NCBI GenBank assembly: GCA_017472285.1
Contig: JAFUQQ010000033.1
Span: 1 to 64,000 of the forward strand
Length of the DNA stretch: 64,000 bases
Direction: 5' to 3'
Source of the DNA: Clostridia bacterium
Lineage (GTDB): Bacteria; Bacillota; Clostridia; Oscillospirales; CAG-272
The notes under the pieces were generated by a model. The model was given only the letters and a program-made list of their open reading frames with translations, was not told the DNA's origin and ran no database searches. The number at the start of each line of letters is the position of its first letter. Position 1 is the stretch's first letter. The translations under genes and the position numbers were made by a program. Shown piece by piece: positions 1-9,104 of this stretch.

Positions 1-73
1 GGTCTGACAGCCATTTAGGCTGTCATTCAAGACCCTCACGCCGCTTCGCTACCCGAAGTGAGAGGCTTTCAAT
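1..73. repeat. Partial copy of a dispersed intergenic repeat
   Basis: The first ~70 bases are almost identical to 42284-42353, sharing an inner hairpin (GACAGCC..GGCTGTC) and the segment CACGCCGCTTCGCTACCC. The copy is cut by the window edge. The other copy lies in the purN-purM spacer. The two copies and the hairpins are seen directly; that this is a non-coding dispersed element is inferred. Confidence 0.75.
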
Positions 74-258
74 TAGTTTTTTGAAAAAATTGGTGAGAAT
101 TTATTTGTTTTTTCCGTAACACACTTAAGTTGACTACATTGCCCTTTGACCCCCTCCGCAAAATTTTTCCCTGTGGCAAAAGCCGCCGGTTTGCAAAGAT
201 TTTGGGAAGTATCACGTATAAAGTTTTTGAGGGATTTTCAAGGAGATGGGGCAGTCCA
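74..258. other. Gene-free stretch downstream of the sigma-fusion gene
   Basis: No credible gene is present. Around 211-250 the text resembles the flank of the AAGTTTTTGAAGGATTTTTAAGG hairpin repeat found at 2099-2170, in the same orientation but without the hairpin arm. This is probably an eroded repeat copy. I see no clear terminator for the gene ending at 259. Confidence 0.4.
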
Positions 259-1887
259 TCATGCCTTCGGCAGAACGTCGGAGAAAACGAGGAGATTTGC
301 CGTTACTTTTTCTTCGTCTGTAAGAGGCTTGAACGTACCGTTGCCGTAAAGGATATCCATGACCATCACGGCAACACGGTTGCCGATAAAGCTTGCTGCT
401 TTTTCCGCAACGACAAGATCCTGCATCTGTGCGGGATAATCCTTCGCTTCCGCCATTGCGTATTCCAAAGCGAAATGGGAGAATTTCTTCATCAGTTCGG
501 GATCGGCCGCAGGAATGAGATCAAAGAAATCTTTTGCATTTCCCTTGACGATCATCGTTTCAATTTTGCCGTTCTGATAGAAACCGCGCTTACGCAAACG
601 GGCAAACTTCTCTGCACTTGCTGCGTTGTCTTCGATCATACCCGTCATCACTTCATAAAGCGCATCGTAATCAGAGTTCAGATTGTTTTCCCACCAGCCC
701 TTTCTGCTATCGAATTTGCTGTCCACCGACCAGGAGCCCACGGGGTATTTATCGGAATAACGATTCATCGAGCCGCAGGTGCCATATACGGAAAGGTCCG
801 GCATATCTGCCTTATAATCGGGATCAGACTGTGTCTGCGGCAAATCTACGTACGCTCTGTACGCGCCGCCGTTGGTTGTACGAATCGTATAACGGCTGAG
901 ATTTTTCTGCGGAAGGTTCGTACTGCAACGGAGTGCAACACCGTAAAAGATTGCCGCCGCTTCCAAAAGCTCACGGTTTCCGCTCGGAATATAAACATCG
1001 CTTACGTTTGCAATGGCTTCTCTAACCTTGGGCGCATATTCACGCGCAAGGATTTCAGCCGCTTCCATCTGCTTTTTGAATTGTTTTTCTCTGCGTTCCG
1101 CGGAATAGGTTTCGGGAGAGAAATTGACGTAAGTGGTATAACGATCGCCTGCCTGACGAACGAGAAAACCGTTTGCCTCGAGATAATCGATCTTATCCTC
1201 GATATAAACGAGCGTCATGCCGAGTTCTTCCGCGATTTCTTCTTTGGTTTTGGGTTCAAAGTATACGCTGTATACGATATTGAGATTCAGCTTATCGCCG
1301 AGGAATTTTTCGGGAGCCGCGATGCCGTTTTCGCCGGGGTCGCCATTATGTCCGATACCTGTCGCCTGAATGGGTTTCAAACCGAGTTTACCAATTGTTC
1401 TTTTCATAGTATAACCTTCTTTCAAATCATTTTTTGCTTTGTTCAGATGCCATTTAACTGTGCCTTCGGGGATTCCCGTATTCCCCGAAATTTCGGAAAT
1501 GGTCTTATTTTCAAAATAAAAAGCATAGACGATCTCACGGCGTTTTTCCGTCAGAAATCCGATCTCTCGGCGGAGCAACTGAATTTCTTCATTCGGATCG
1601 CCCTCATAAAATTCCGTTTCATCGGGAAGCTCGACACCATCAAGAGAAATACCGGCATTTTTCTTTTTGGATGCAACGTATTTTGCATAAATGTGTTCAC
1701 TGATGCGCCAGACGTAACCCTCGATATTATAGATTTCATCACTCACAAGGAGCGAACGGTACACTTCCGCCACGATCTCTGCGGCAAGGTCCTCTGCTTC
1801 ATCGTAATAAAACGATTTCTTGACGGCAAAACCGTAAATTTTCTGAAGATATTCCGTAATGATACGGTCTGCTTTTTGTTTTAACAT
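259..1887 (-). CDS. ECF-like sigma factor fused to a winged-helix and large C-terminal module
   Basis: The 542-residue protein starts like an ECF sigma factor. Residues 5-75 look like region 2, with the acidic AEDLAAEIVAEVY helix. Residues 103-160 are a region 4 helix-turn-helix (TISEISGNTGIPEGTVKWHL). After a G/P linker, residues ~190-250 form a second winged-helix-like domain (TKEEIAEELGMTLVYIEDKIDYL), followed by ~290 residues I do not recognise. ECF factors are usually ~160-200 residues, so two thirds is extra. An in-frame ATG at 1407 (Met161) lies 7 nt after AGAAGG (1415-1420), so the C-terminal part might also be made alone. The main start at 1887 has AAAGGA upstream. A paralogue of the same architecture lies at 31205-32809. 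Inference: a one-component regulator that senses a ligand and recruits RNA polymerase. The target is unknown. Confidence 0.8.
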   Translation of the reverse strand: MLKQKADRIITEYLQKIYGFAVKKSFYYDEAEDLAAEIVAEVYRSLLVSDEIYNIEGYVWRISEHIYAKYVASKKKNAGISLDGVELPDETEFYEGDPNEEIQLLRREIGFLTEKRREIVYAFYFENKTISEISGNTGIPEGTVKWHLNKAKNDLKEGYTMKRTIGKLGLKPIQATGIGHNGDPGENGIAAPEKFLGDKLNLNIVYSVYFEPKTKEEIAEELGMTLVYIEDKIDYLEANGFLVRQAGDRYTTYVNFSPETYSAERREKQFKKQMEAAEILAREYAPKVREAIANVSDVYIPSGNRELLEAAAIFYGVALRCSTNLPQKNLSRYTIRTTNGGAYRAYVDLPQTQSDPDYKADMPDLSVYGTCGSMNRYSDKYPVGSWSVDSKFDSRKGWWENNLNSDYDALYEVMTGMIEDNAASAEKFARLRKRGFYQNGKIETMIVKGNAKDFFDLIPAADPELMKKFSHFALEYAMAEAKDYPAQMQDLVVAEKAASFIGNRVAVMVMDILYGNGTFKPLTDEEKVTANLLVFSDVLPKA

Positions 1888-2187
1888 CGTCCGTTTCCTT
1901 TCTTTCGGGGACGATTCAGGGAAAAATTTTTCCCCCGAATCCCTTTTAAAAAACTTTCATATGGGAGCGACCCACTTGATTCTCATGAGAAATCGAAAGG
2001 TTTTTCTGAGAGATTTCTGCGACTCTCTCGAACCTTACACCCATATAGTGAAGATGATTTGAAAAAAGTTGGTGTTTTTTTGAAAAAAATCAAAAATTTT
2101 TTAAAGAAAAGTTTTTGAAGGATTTTTAAGGAGACTTTTTTCAAAAAGTCCCCTTAAAGCAGGTTCAGGCAGCAGCCCGATAAACCA
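1888..2187. other. Spacer with imperfect hairpins
   Basis: No gene is seen in these 300 bases. They hold the ribosome binding site of the downstream sigma gene, an A/T-centred palindrome GGGAAAAATTTTTCCC near 1919-1934, and a hairpin repeat at 2099-2170 described separately. Confidence 0.5.
2099..2170. repeat. Hairpin repeat (AAGTCCCCTTAA family), copy 1
   Basis: The stem TTAAGGAGACTTTTT / AAAAAGTCCCCTTAA at 2126-2156 sits in a ~65-nt unit. Its reverse complement nearly equals 18236-18305, and a divergent copy is at 52650-52710. The copy lies just after the stop of the alpha/beta hydrolase or upstream of the sigma gene, so it may also act as a terminator. The match is seen directly; function is inferred. 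Confidence 0.7.
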
Positions 2188-3138
2188 TCATAATTCGAGA
2201 AATTCCAGAATACGCGCCCAAACAGCCGTATCCTGCGTGGTCATCGCGTCCCAATCGAACCCCGCGGCAAAAACTTCTTTATCTCGGTCTGTTTCGAGCG
2301 CGCCATTTTTGAGTGCGCGTTGATAGCGTTTGAAGAACGCATCTTTATATTTGACGGCATCTGCGGTATAATTGGGATTATGACCTTTACCCGAAACCTT
2401 CCAGAATGTGATATTTTCATAACCGACGAGTGCCTTATGCATCACGTCAAAATTTTTCTGACAGCTTACAGTCTTATCGTCATCGGAATGAATCACAAGC
2501 ACTTTGGATTTTGTGCGTAGTAAGGTCTGGATCGCGTTATATTTTGTATATTTGGGATTTTTCTTACGTTCTTTTTCATAAATACCTTTATAAAAGATAC
2601 CTAAAAATTGTTTCAGGATATGTTCCAAAGAAACAAAACCCGAAATTGCCACGATATGTGAAACGTGCGGATGGAGCGCGGAAATATTCAGCGCGGAAAA
2701 CCCGCCCCAGCTATGTCCGATGACGGAAATATCATAGGTTTTATATTCGGGGTGTTTTTTGAACGCATTCAGAACGTCATCGAGATCGGCAAGCGATTGT
2801 GAAAAACCGCCTGTGGTTTCACCGCCCGATTCCATACAGCCCGTATGGTCATAAGCATAAACGAGATAACCTTGTTTTGCCAGAAGCTCGATTTCTTTCA
2901 TATAACCGCGGTGTCCCGAACCCATGCCGTGTTCAAAAACGATGATTCTTTGCTGTTTGGGGTTGGGATACTGATAAAAATAGCCTTGCAAACGATGTCC
3001 TTTGGAAGAACGTACCGCAAACGGTATTTTTTCAAGGCCTTCAAAATCTTCGCTTGAAAAATAAAAGATCGCTTTGGTTGCGTCAGCTCTGCTGTAAACA
3101 GCATTTTGATAAGCTTCTTCGATCTTATTCCATATCAT
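2188..3138 (-). CDS. Alpha/beta hydrolase (serine hydrolase, esterase/lipase-like)
   Basis: The 316-residue protein has the alpha/beta-hydrolase fold signature. The nucleophile elbow is GHSWGG with Ser143, a candidate acid is in HSDDDKT (219-221), and the catalytic His is probably His253 in GKGHN. The segment FEHGMGSG near 68-75 is the likely oxyanion-hole loop. There is no signal peptide, so it is probably cytoplasmic. The length and motifs fit the S9/serine aminopeptidase-like hydrolases; the substrate cannot be read from sequence. The start at 3138 is preceded by AAAGGGA. It lies downstream of argF but beyond a terminator (3207-3232), so it is probably not part of the arg operon. Confidence 0.85.
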   Translation of the reverse strand: MIWNKIEEAYQNAVYSRADATKAIFYFSSEDFEGLEKIPFAVRSSKGHRLQGYFYQYPNPKQQRIIVFEHGMGSGHRGYMKEIELLAKQGYLVYAYDHTGCMESGGETTGGFSQSLADLDDVLNAFKKHPEYKTYDISVIGHSWGGFSALNISALHPHVSHIVAISGFVSLEHILKQFLGIFYKGIYEKERKKNPKYTKYNAIQTLLRTKSKVLVIHSDDDKTVSCQKNFDVMHKALVGYENITFWKVSGKGHNPNYTADAVKYKDAFFKRYQRALKNGALETDRDKEVFAAGFDWDAMTTQDTAVWARILEFLEL

Positions 3139-3206
3139 ATAGAGATTCCCTTTCTTTTTTGGAAAATTGCATTATTTTTTGCTAAACTAATAAGAAAAAG
3201 CACAAT

Positions 3207-3232
3207 TCCCACGCTGAAAATCAGCGTGGGAA
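3207..3232 (-). terminator. Rho-independent terminator after argF
   Basis: Perfect stem TTCCCACGCTGA / TCAGCGTGGGAA with a short loop, just past the argF stop. On the minus strand a T-rich stretch follows. It closes the arginine operon. Confidence 0.8.
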
Positions 3233-3247
3233 AAATTTATGAATGAT

Positions 3248-4234
3248 TTATTTCAGTGTCGCAAGCATGACCGCTTTGATGGTATGCATACGGTTTTCCG
3301 CTTCATCAAAAACGATGGATTGTTTGCTTTCAAAAACTTCATCGGTTACTTCCATGCAATCACGGTCAAATTTTTCGCCCATTTCTTTGCCGACAATGGT
3401 CTTGAGATCATGGAAAGCGGGCAGACAATGCATGAGTACCGCCGTTTCACCTGCGTTTTTCATGACGGCACTGTTCACCTGATAAGGCGAAAGCTCACGG
3501 ATACGTTCTTCCCAGACACCGAGCGGTTCACCCATGGAGACCCATACGTCCGTATAGATCACGTCTGCACCCTTGGTCGCATCCATAACGTCTTCATTGA
3601 AAGAAAGCGTCGCGCCCGTTTCTTTTGCGATGGCTTCACATTCCGCAACGAGCTTTGCATCAGGGAAATATTTCTTCGGTGCGCAAGCGACAAAGTGCAT
3701 ACCCATCTTTGCGCAACCGACCATGAGAGAATTGCCCATATTATAGCGGGCATCACCCATATAAACGAGTTTTCTTCCCTTCAGAGAGCCGAAATGTTCT
3801 CGGATGGTAAGGAAATCCGCAAGGATCTGTGTCGGATGATATTCATTGGTCAGACCGTTCCAGACCGGAACGCCCGCGAAGCGTGCAAGTTCTTCCACGA
3901 TCTCCTGACCAAAGCCGCGGTATTCGATACCGTCAAACATACGTCCGAGCACGCGCGCGGTATCGGCAATGCTTTCTTTTTTGCCGATCTGCGAACCTGT
4001 GGGATCGAGGTAAGTCACGTGCATACCGAGATCATGCGCCGCAACTTCAAAGCTGCAACGGGTTCTCGTGCTGGTCTTTTCAAAGATCAACGCGATATTT
4101 TTACCTTTACATTCCTCGTGAGGAATGCCGTTTTTCTTTTTTGATTTGAGTTCTGCCGCAAGATCGATCAGTCCTTCGATCTCGGCAGGAGTAAAATCAA
4201 GAAGTTTCAAAAAATGTTTGCCTGTCAAATTCAT
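3248..4234 (-). CDS. argF: Ornithine carbamoyltransferase
   Basis: ArgF makes citrulline from ornithine and carbamoyl phosphate in the cytoplasm. The 328-residue protein has the carbamoyl-phosphate motif STRTR (55-59) and the ornithine-site HCLPAFHD motif near residue 265. An upstream in-frame TTG at 4258 is possible, but the ATG at 4234 has AAAGGA 9 nt before it and gives the usual family length. It is the last gene of the argGHCJBDF series and is followed by a strong terminator. Confidence 0.96.
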   Translation of the reverse strand: MNLTGKHFLKLLDFTPAEIEGLIDLAAELKSKKKNGIPHEECKGKNIALIFEKTSTRTRCSFEVAAHDLGMHVTYLDPTGSQIGKKESIADTARVLGRMFDGIEYRGFGQEIVEELARFAGVPVWNGLTNEYHPTQILADFLTIREHFGSLKGRKLVYMGDARYNMGNSLMVGCAKMGMHFVACAPKKYFPDAKLVAECEAIAKETGATLSFNEDVMDATKGADVIYTDVWVSMGEPLGVWEERIRELSPYQVNSAVMKNAGETAVLMHCLPAFHDLKTIVGKEMGEKFDRDCMEVTDEVFESKQSIVFDEAENRMHTIKAVMLATLK

Positions 4235-4356
4235 ATCATTCAATCCTTTTTTTAACAATGATTCGTTATTTAGATTTCGGTGCTTTGATGAAATAAAATG
4301 GATACGGTAGGGGTCGGTGCCCCGACGACCCGTTTGAAAAACGAAAATTATATATT

Positions 4357-5517
4357 TTAAAGTGCCGCTTTGATAACCTCCAACGCTTTTACGAGCGTTT
4401 CCATCGGGATATTGAGCGGAGGGAGCAAGCGTATTTTATTTTTTGCTTTGATGACGAGGACACCGTTTTCGCGGCATTTCGCGATAATTTCGGAAGCATC
4501 CTTTTCGGTTTCGATGCCGATCATCAGTCCAAGACCCGAAATGCTCTTGACACCGCGGGCATTCTGCATAGTATCAAAAATATATGCGGATTTTTCGCGG
4601 ACTTCGGAAAGGAGTTTTTCATCGATACGGGAAAGGATATTGAGCGCGCCTGCCGAGGCAATGGGGTTGCCGCCGAAAGTCGAGCCGTGAGAACCCGCTC
4701 CCAGAACGTCCTTCACTTTTTCGCCGAGCAGACAAGCACCGATGGGCAGACCGCCGCCAAGACCCTTCGCTGTGGAAACGATATCGGGTTGAATACTGTA
4801 ATGCATATACGCATAGAGCTCACCCGTTCTGCCGTTGCCCGTCTGCACTTCATCGGCAATGAGAAGGATATCGTTTTCTGCCGCAATTTCGGCAAGACCT
4901 TTCACGAAATCCTTTTCCAAGGGAAGAACGCCGCCTTCGCCTTGTACGAGCTCAAACATGATCGCCGCAACCTTATATTCGGAAACGAGCTGCTTGACAG
5001 ATTCGATATTGTTCGCTTCCGCATAAACAAAGCCTTGTGTCAGAGGAGTAAAATCTTCATGGAAAACGTCCTGACCCGTTGCGGCAAGGGTCGTAATCGT
5101 TCTGCCGTGGAAACTATTTTTGAGTGTGATGATGGTATAAGTATCTTTGCCCTTTTTATCAGCCGCATATTTTCTTGCGGTCTTGATCGCGGTCTCATTG
5201 GCTTCCGCACCCGAATTGGAGAAGAATACTTTTTTCATACCCGTGCGTTCGCAAAGCGTTTTCGCGAGCATCGCACAAGGTTCGGAATAGAAAAGGTTCG
5301 ATGTATGCTGACATTTGCCGAGCTGTGCGGTAACGGCGGCGATCCATTCATCGTCTGCCACGCCGAAGGTATTGACGGCAATGCCCGTACCGAGATCGAT
5401 ATATTCCTTGCCGTTTTCATCGTAAACGAGCGCACCTTTGCCCGATACGATCTGCAAAGGGAAACGTGCGTACGTACCGGCGATATATTCGCGGTCGATA
5501 TCTTTCAGATTCATCAT
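4357..5517 (-). CDS. argD: Acetylornithine aminotransferase
   Basis: A PLP class-III aminotransferase that converts N-acetylglutamate semialdehyde to N-acetylornithine, with glutamate as amino donor. In the 386-residue product the PLP lysine is K251 (STAKGLGGG), the cofactor-binding Asp lies in ADEVQTG (~221-227), and NSGAEANE (~101-108) binds the phosphate. The start ATG at 5517 overlaps the TGA of argB as ATGA, which implies translational coupling. The alternative ATG at 5514 differs by one codon. Confidence 0.96.
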   Translation of the reverse strand: MMNLKDIDREYIAGTYARFPLQIVSGKGALVYDENGKEYIDLGTGIAVNTFGVADDEWIAAVTAQLGKCQHTSNLFYSEPCAMLAKTLCERTGMKKVFFSNSGAEANETAIKTARKYAADKKGKDTYTIITLKNSFHGRTITTLAATGQDVFHEDFTPLTQGFVYAEANNIESVKQLVSEYKVAAIMFELVQGEGGVLPLEKDFVKGLAEIAAENDILLIADEVQTGNGRTGELYAYMHYSIQPDIVSTAKGLGGGLPIGACLLGEKVKDVLGAGSHGSTFGGNPIASAGALNILSRIDEKLLSEVREKSAYIFDTMQNARGVKSISGLGLMIGIETEKDASEIIAKCRENGVLVIKAKNKIRLLPPLNIPMETLVKALEVIKAAL

Positions 5518-6422
5518 AAAGAAACGCCTCTTTCTTTGATTTGATTTGCACAAAGAGTTTTATCGGCAACGACCATCGTGCCCGCGCCTTCATCGGTAAG
5601 AGTTTCGATCAGGATGGAATGAGGTACTCTGCCGTCCATGATAAAGACTTTTTGTACGCCGCGCCTGATCGCATCGACACAACATTCCACCTTGGGAATC
5701 ATACCACCGCCGACAACACCGCTTTCCACAAGCGCTTTCGCATCGGCAAGGTCGATAACGGGAATGAGTGTGTTGGGATTATGCTTATCATGGAGAATGC
5801 CCGTGATATCTGTCATAGAGATGAGACATTCCGCTTGCAATGCGCCCGCGATTCTGGAAGCCGCGGTATCCGCATTGACGTTATAGACGTTGCCCTGATT
5901 ATCGCAACCGATCGTGGAAATAACGGGGATATATCCTTTTTCCAGAAGATCGAGAATGGGCTGCGCGTTGATATTTGTAATTTTTCCGACGTAACCGAGG
6001 GCTTCATCTTTCATTTCCGCTTCGATGAGATGACCGTCCATGCCGGAGATACCCATCGCGCGACCGCCTTTTGCTGAAAGAAGTGCAACGAGTGTTTTAT
6101 TGACTTTGCCCGCAAGCACCATCTGTGCGATTTCTACGGTTTCTTTATCCGTAACGCGCAAGCCGTTAACGAATTTTGTTTCTTTGCCGAGTCTTGTGAG
6201 CATATCGGTGATTTCAGGTCCGCCGCCGTGAACGAGGACGACCTTGACACCGATCAGAGAGAGGAGAACAACGTCCTCCATCACTTGCTGTTTGAGTTCT
6301 TCGCTAATCATCGCATTACCGCCGTATTTGACGACGATGATCTTATTATTGTATTTCTGAATATACGGCAACGCTTGTGTTAAGATTTCTGCGCGCTGCG
6401 CGTTCGTGATATTGAGTGGCAT
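5514..6422 (-). CDS. argB: Acetylglutamate kinase
   Basis: Phosphorylates N-acetylglutamate and is often the arginine-feedback step. The 302-residue protein has the amino-acid-kinase motifs VKYGGNAM (31-38) and HGGGPEI (65-71), and a C-terminal GGMIPKVECC segment typical of ArgB. The frame is open for 69 more codons upstream, but that stretch runs through an intergenic repeat (6523-6599) and is not family-like. The ATG at 6422 is the right start, with AAGGAG ~16 nt upstream. The stop overlaps the argD start. Confidence 0.95.
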   Translation of the reverse strand: MPLNITNAQRAEILTQALPYIQKYNNKIIVVKYGGNAMISEELKQQVMEDVVLLSLIGVKVVLVHGGGPEITDMLTRLGKETKFVNGLRVTDKETVEIAQMVLAGKVNKTLVALLSAKGGRAMGISGMDGHLIEAEMKDEALGYVGKITNINAQPILDLLEKGYIPVISTIGCDNQGNVYNVNADTAASRIAGALQAECLISMTDITGILHDKHNPNTLIPVIDLADAKALVESGVVGGGMIPKVECCVDAIRRGVQKVFIMDGRVPHSILIETLTDEGAGTMVVADKTLCANQIKERGVSL

Positions 6423-6522
6423 TTTTCTTTTTCTGGTACTCCTTGTGGTATGCTTATAGGGGTACACGGTTAATTTGACCGTATATCCACCCCAAAAGTT
6501 TGATAAATTTTCCGTCTGTTTC

Positions 6523-6599
6523 GTAGGGGCGACCCTGCGTGGTCGCCCATTGGATCCACATAAATTTTTGCGGGCGACCACATAGGCTCCTCCTACAAA
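6523..6599. repeat. GTAGGGGCG...CCTAC hairpin repeat, copy 1
   Basis: An inverted-repeat unit that begins GTAGGGGCGACC and ends CCTAC, with internal GGTCGCCC / GGGCGACC arms. Related units are at 37825-37910 and 41314-41400. It lies inside the arg operon, between argJ and argB, and forms most of the 249-nt spacer. No ORF and no target-site duplication was identified. Confidence 0.75.
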
Positions 6600-6671
6600 G
6601 CCGCCGTTTTTCTTATATCCGTTCCGCACGGGATAGGGAAAGGCAGCAGAGGGGTGTGGGCGCGATCCTCT

Positions 6672-7883
6672 TTATGTTCTGTAATCGCCGTTGATCTTGA
6701 CGTAATCGTAAGTCAGATCACAGCCCCATGCGACCGCTTTCGCGTCGCCGCTGTTCAAACGGATATCGATACCGATCTCTTTTTCGAGAAGGATCTGTTT
6801 TGCGATTTCTTCGGAAAATTCAACGCCCGTGCCGTCCTTGCAAACGAGAATCTCGCCTACCGCGGAAACGAAGGAAACGTCAACTTTATTCACGTCAACA
6901 TCCGCTCCGCTGTAGCCGATGGCACAGAGCACACGACCCCAGTTCGCATCCGAACCGAACATTGCCGCTTTGACGAGAGAGGAACAAATGACGCTTTTCG
7001 CAACGGTCTTTGCAACCGCTTCACTGCAAGCACCCGAAACGGTACATTCAAGGAGCTTCGTCGCGCCTTCGCCGTCCCCCGCGATCATACGGCAAAGATA
7101 GACCGTAACGGTATTGAGGGCTGTCATGAATGCATCGAAATCCGCGCCTTCGCAAGTGATTTCGGCATTGCCCGCCATACCGTTTGCCATGATAGCAACC
7201 ATGTCGTTGGTGGAAGTATCGCCGTCTACGCTGACCATATTGAACGTATTTTTAATATCGGAGGAAAGTGCTTTTGCAAGCATTTCGGGAGAGATATTCG
7301 CGTCTGTCGTGAGGAAAACGAGCATCGTTGCCATATTCGGATGGATCATGCCCGAACCTTTTGCGATACCGCCGAGCGTACAAGTCTTGCCGCCGATCTC
7401 AAACGTAATTGCGATTTCTTTTTTGACGGTATCTGTGGTCATGATACCTTCCGCAGCATCATCGCTGTGATCGCCAAGTCCCGCAACGAGTGCATCCATA
7501 CCGTCCGCAATGGGAGTGATATCGAGAGGCTGACCGATGACACCCGTGGATGCGACGATCACGTCTTCCGCGGGAATACCCATTTTTTCGGAAACGAGCG
7601 CGCTCATTTTTTCCGCGATCTCGATACCGTTTGCATTACAGGTATTGGCATTGCCGCTGTTACAGATGACAGCTTGTGCTTTGCCGTTTGTGAGATGTTT
7701 TTTCGTAACGGTCAAGGGCGCGCCTTTGACGAGATTTTGCGTATAAACTGCCGCCGCACTTGCCTGTACTTCACTGTAAATCAAAGCTAAATCTTTTTTT
7801 GTTTTATTTTTACGGATACCGCAGTGAATACCGCTTGCGGTAAAGCCTTTCGCGGCGCAAACGCCGCCACCTATGGTTTTCAT
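6672..7883 (-). CDS. argJ: Glutamate N-acetyltransferase (ornithine acetyltransferase)
   Basis: Moves the acetyl group from N-acetylornithine to glutamate, making the pathway cyclic. Some family members also use acetyl-CoA. The 403-residue precursor has the self-cleavage motif KGSGMIHPNMATM; cleavage before Thr186 creates the beta-subunit nucleophile. The start ATG at 7883 has AAAGGA 9 nt upstream; ten upstream codons in frame are unlikely. No argA is seen in the window, which fits the recycling route. Confidence 0.95.
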   Translation of the reverse strand: MKTIGGGVCAAKGFTASGIHCGIRKNKTKKDLALIYSEVQASAAAVYTQNLVKGAPLTVTKKHLTNGKAQAVICNSGNANTCNANGIEIAEKMSALVSEKMGIPAEDVIVASTGVIGQPLDITPIADGMDALVAGLGDHSDDAAEGIMTTDTVKKEIAITFEIGGKTCTLGGIAKGSGMIHPNMATMLVFLTTDANISPEMLAKALSSDIKNTFNMVSVDGDTSTNDMVAIMANGMAGNAEITCEGADFDAFMTALNTVTVYLCRMIAGDGEGATKLLECTVSGACSEAVAKTVAKSVICSSLVKAAMFGSDANWGRVLCAIGYSGADVDVNKVDVSFVSAVGEILVCKDGTGVEFSEEIAKQILLEKEIGIDIRLNSGDAKAVAWGCDLTYDYVKINGDYRT

Positions 7884-8047
7884 TTTATATAATCCTTTCG
7901 ACTTTTGGAGCAATATATAACAATATGATTGCGTATTATATCACAACCGTTTTTAAAATGGAAGATTTTTTATTAAAAAAATAGAAATTTTTGAGGAAAA
8001 CTCTGTCACTTCGTAAGGAGGGGGCTTACTCTTCCCGTTTCTCGTAT
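7884..8047 (-). promoter_or_regulatory. argC-argJ spacer with possible internal promoter
   Basis: On the minus strand a TATAAT (complement of ~7935-7940) lies ~50 nt upstream of the argJ start, but I find no good -35 element 17 nt before it. This may be a weak internal promoter. Confidence 0.3.
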
Positions 8048-8974
8048 TTAAATCTCAAGTCCGAGCGTTTTTTCGCAGCCGAGCACGATATTGAGATTTT
8101 CGACAGCCGCGCCCGATGCGCCTTTGCCGAGGTTATCGTATCTTGCAACGAGGAGAATACGGTCTTCATTGCCGAGGACGGAAATCTGCATACTATCCTT
8201 ACCCGAAAGTCCCGCGCCCGAAATAAAGCCGTTTTCGGAGATATGGTCCGTATAAGAAACGATGGGACCCGTATAAAGTTCTTTATAAATTTCCGCAAGT
8301 TCTGCGGGAGTGGCTTTGACATCTTCTTTAAAAAGCGGAACGGTTACGACCATACCGCTATAAAAATCGGAAACGATGGGACAGAAGATGGGAGCTGCTG
8401 CAAGACCTGTGATGGCTTTCATTTCTTTCAGATGTTTATGTTCTTGTGTAAGCCCGTACTGACGGGGTGCGGAAAGGAGGACATCTCTGCCTTCCGCTTC
8501 ATATTCTTCGATCATTTTTTTGCCGCCGCCGCTGTAACCCGTGATGGAATGGCAAGTAAGTCTTGCCGTCGGCGCAAGTACGCCGGCACGAATGAGAGGA
8601 TGGACAAGCGCGATAAAACCGCTTGCATGACAGCCGGGAACGGCGATTCGTTTGGAATTTCTGATTTTTTCTTCAAATGAGGGGGAAAGTTCGGGGAATC
8701 CGTAGGCAAATTCGGGATTCGTTCTGTGCGCGGTCGACGTATCGATAATGACTGTATTCGGATTTTTCACCATGGCGACTGCTTCCTTTGCCGCCGCATC
8801 GGGAAGACAGAGAAAAGCGATATCCGCGCTATTTATGGCTTCGCGTCTGGCTTTTTCATCCTTTCTGAGTTCTTCCGAAAGGATAATCATTTCAATATCT
8901 TTTCTGCCGCCGAGTCTTTCATAGATGCGAAGTCCTGTCGTTCCGGCCTTGCCGTCAATAAAAATCTTTTTCAT
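8048..8974 (-). CDS. argC: N-acetyl-gamma-glutamyl-phosphate reductase, short (type 2) form
   Basis: Reduces N-acetylglutamyl phosphate to the semialdehyde with NADPH. At 308 residues it is shorter than the ~345-residue common ArgC and resembles the type-2 subfamily: N-terminal IDGKAGTTGLRI (Rossmann loop), active-site Cys115 in VPGCHASG, and HSITGYSGGGK (~142-152). It sits between argH and argJ. The subfamily assignment is from memory of its motifs. Confidence 0.92.
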   Translation of the reverse strand: MKKIFIDGKAGTTGLRIYERLGGRKDIEMIILSEELRKDEKARREAINSADIAFLCLPDAAAKEAVAMVKNPNTVIIDTSTAHRTNPEFAYGFPELSPSFEEKIRNSKRIAVPGCHASGFIALVHPLIRAGVLAPTARLTCHSITGYSGGGKKMIEEYEAEGRDVLLSAPRQYGLTQEHKHLKEMKAITGLAAAPIFCPIVSDFYSGMVVTVPLFKEDVKATPAELAEIYKELYTGPIVSYTDHISENGFISGAGLSGKDSMQISVLGNEDRILLVARYDNLGKGASGAAVENLNIVLGCEKTLGLEI

Positions 8975-9002
8975 CGTCTTTTTCTTTTCTCCGTTTGTGT
9001 TG

Positions 9003-9050
9003 TTCTTCCCTCTTTTCTTTGCGGAAAGAAAAGAGGGGCAAAAGAAACGT
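9003..9050. repeat. Hairpin CTCTTTTCTTT / AAAGAAAAGAG
   Basis: A long A/G-T/C palindrome in the argH-argC spacer, followed by CAAAAGAAAC. The same design recurs twice at about 45970-46010 and 46052-46095. It may be a small repeat, or an attenuating structure within the operon. Confidence 0.55.
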
Positions 9051-9104
9051 TCTGTGCTGCCTCTGTCCTGATGCAGAGGAAATTTTTTGTTTTTTGAGAA
9101 ATTG

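Noticed and set aside
130-1884. A 584-codon plus-strand ORF opposite the sigma fusion
   Set aside because: Antisense frame, Cys/Phe-rich and without domain motifs, while the minus strand has clear sigma motifs and a ribosome binding site.
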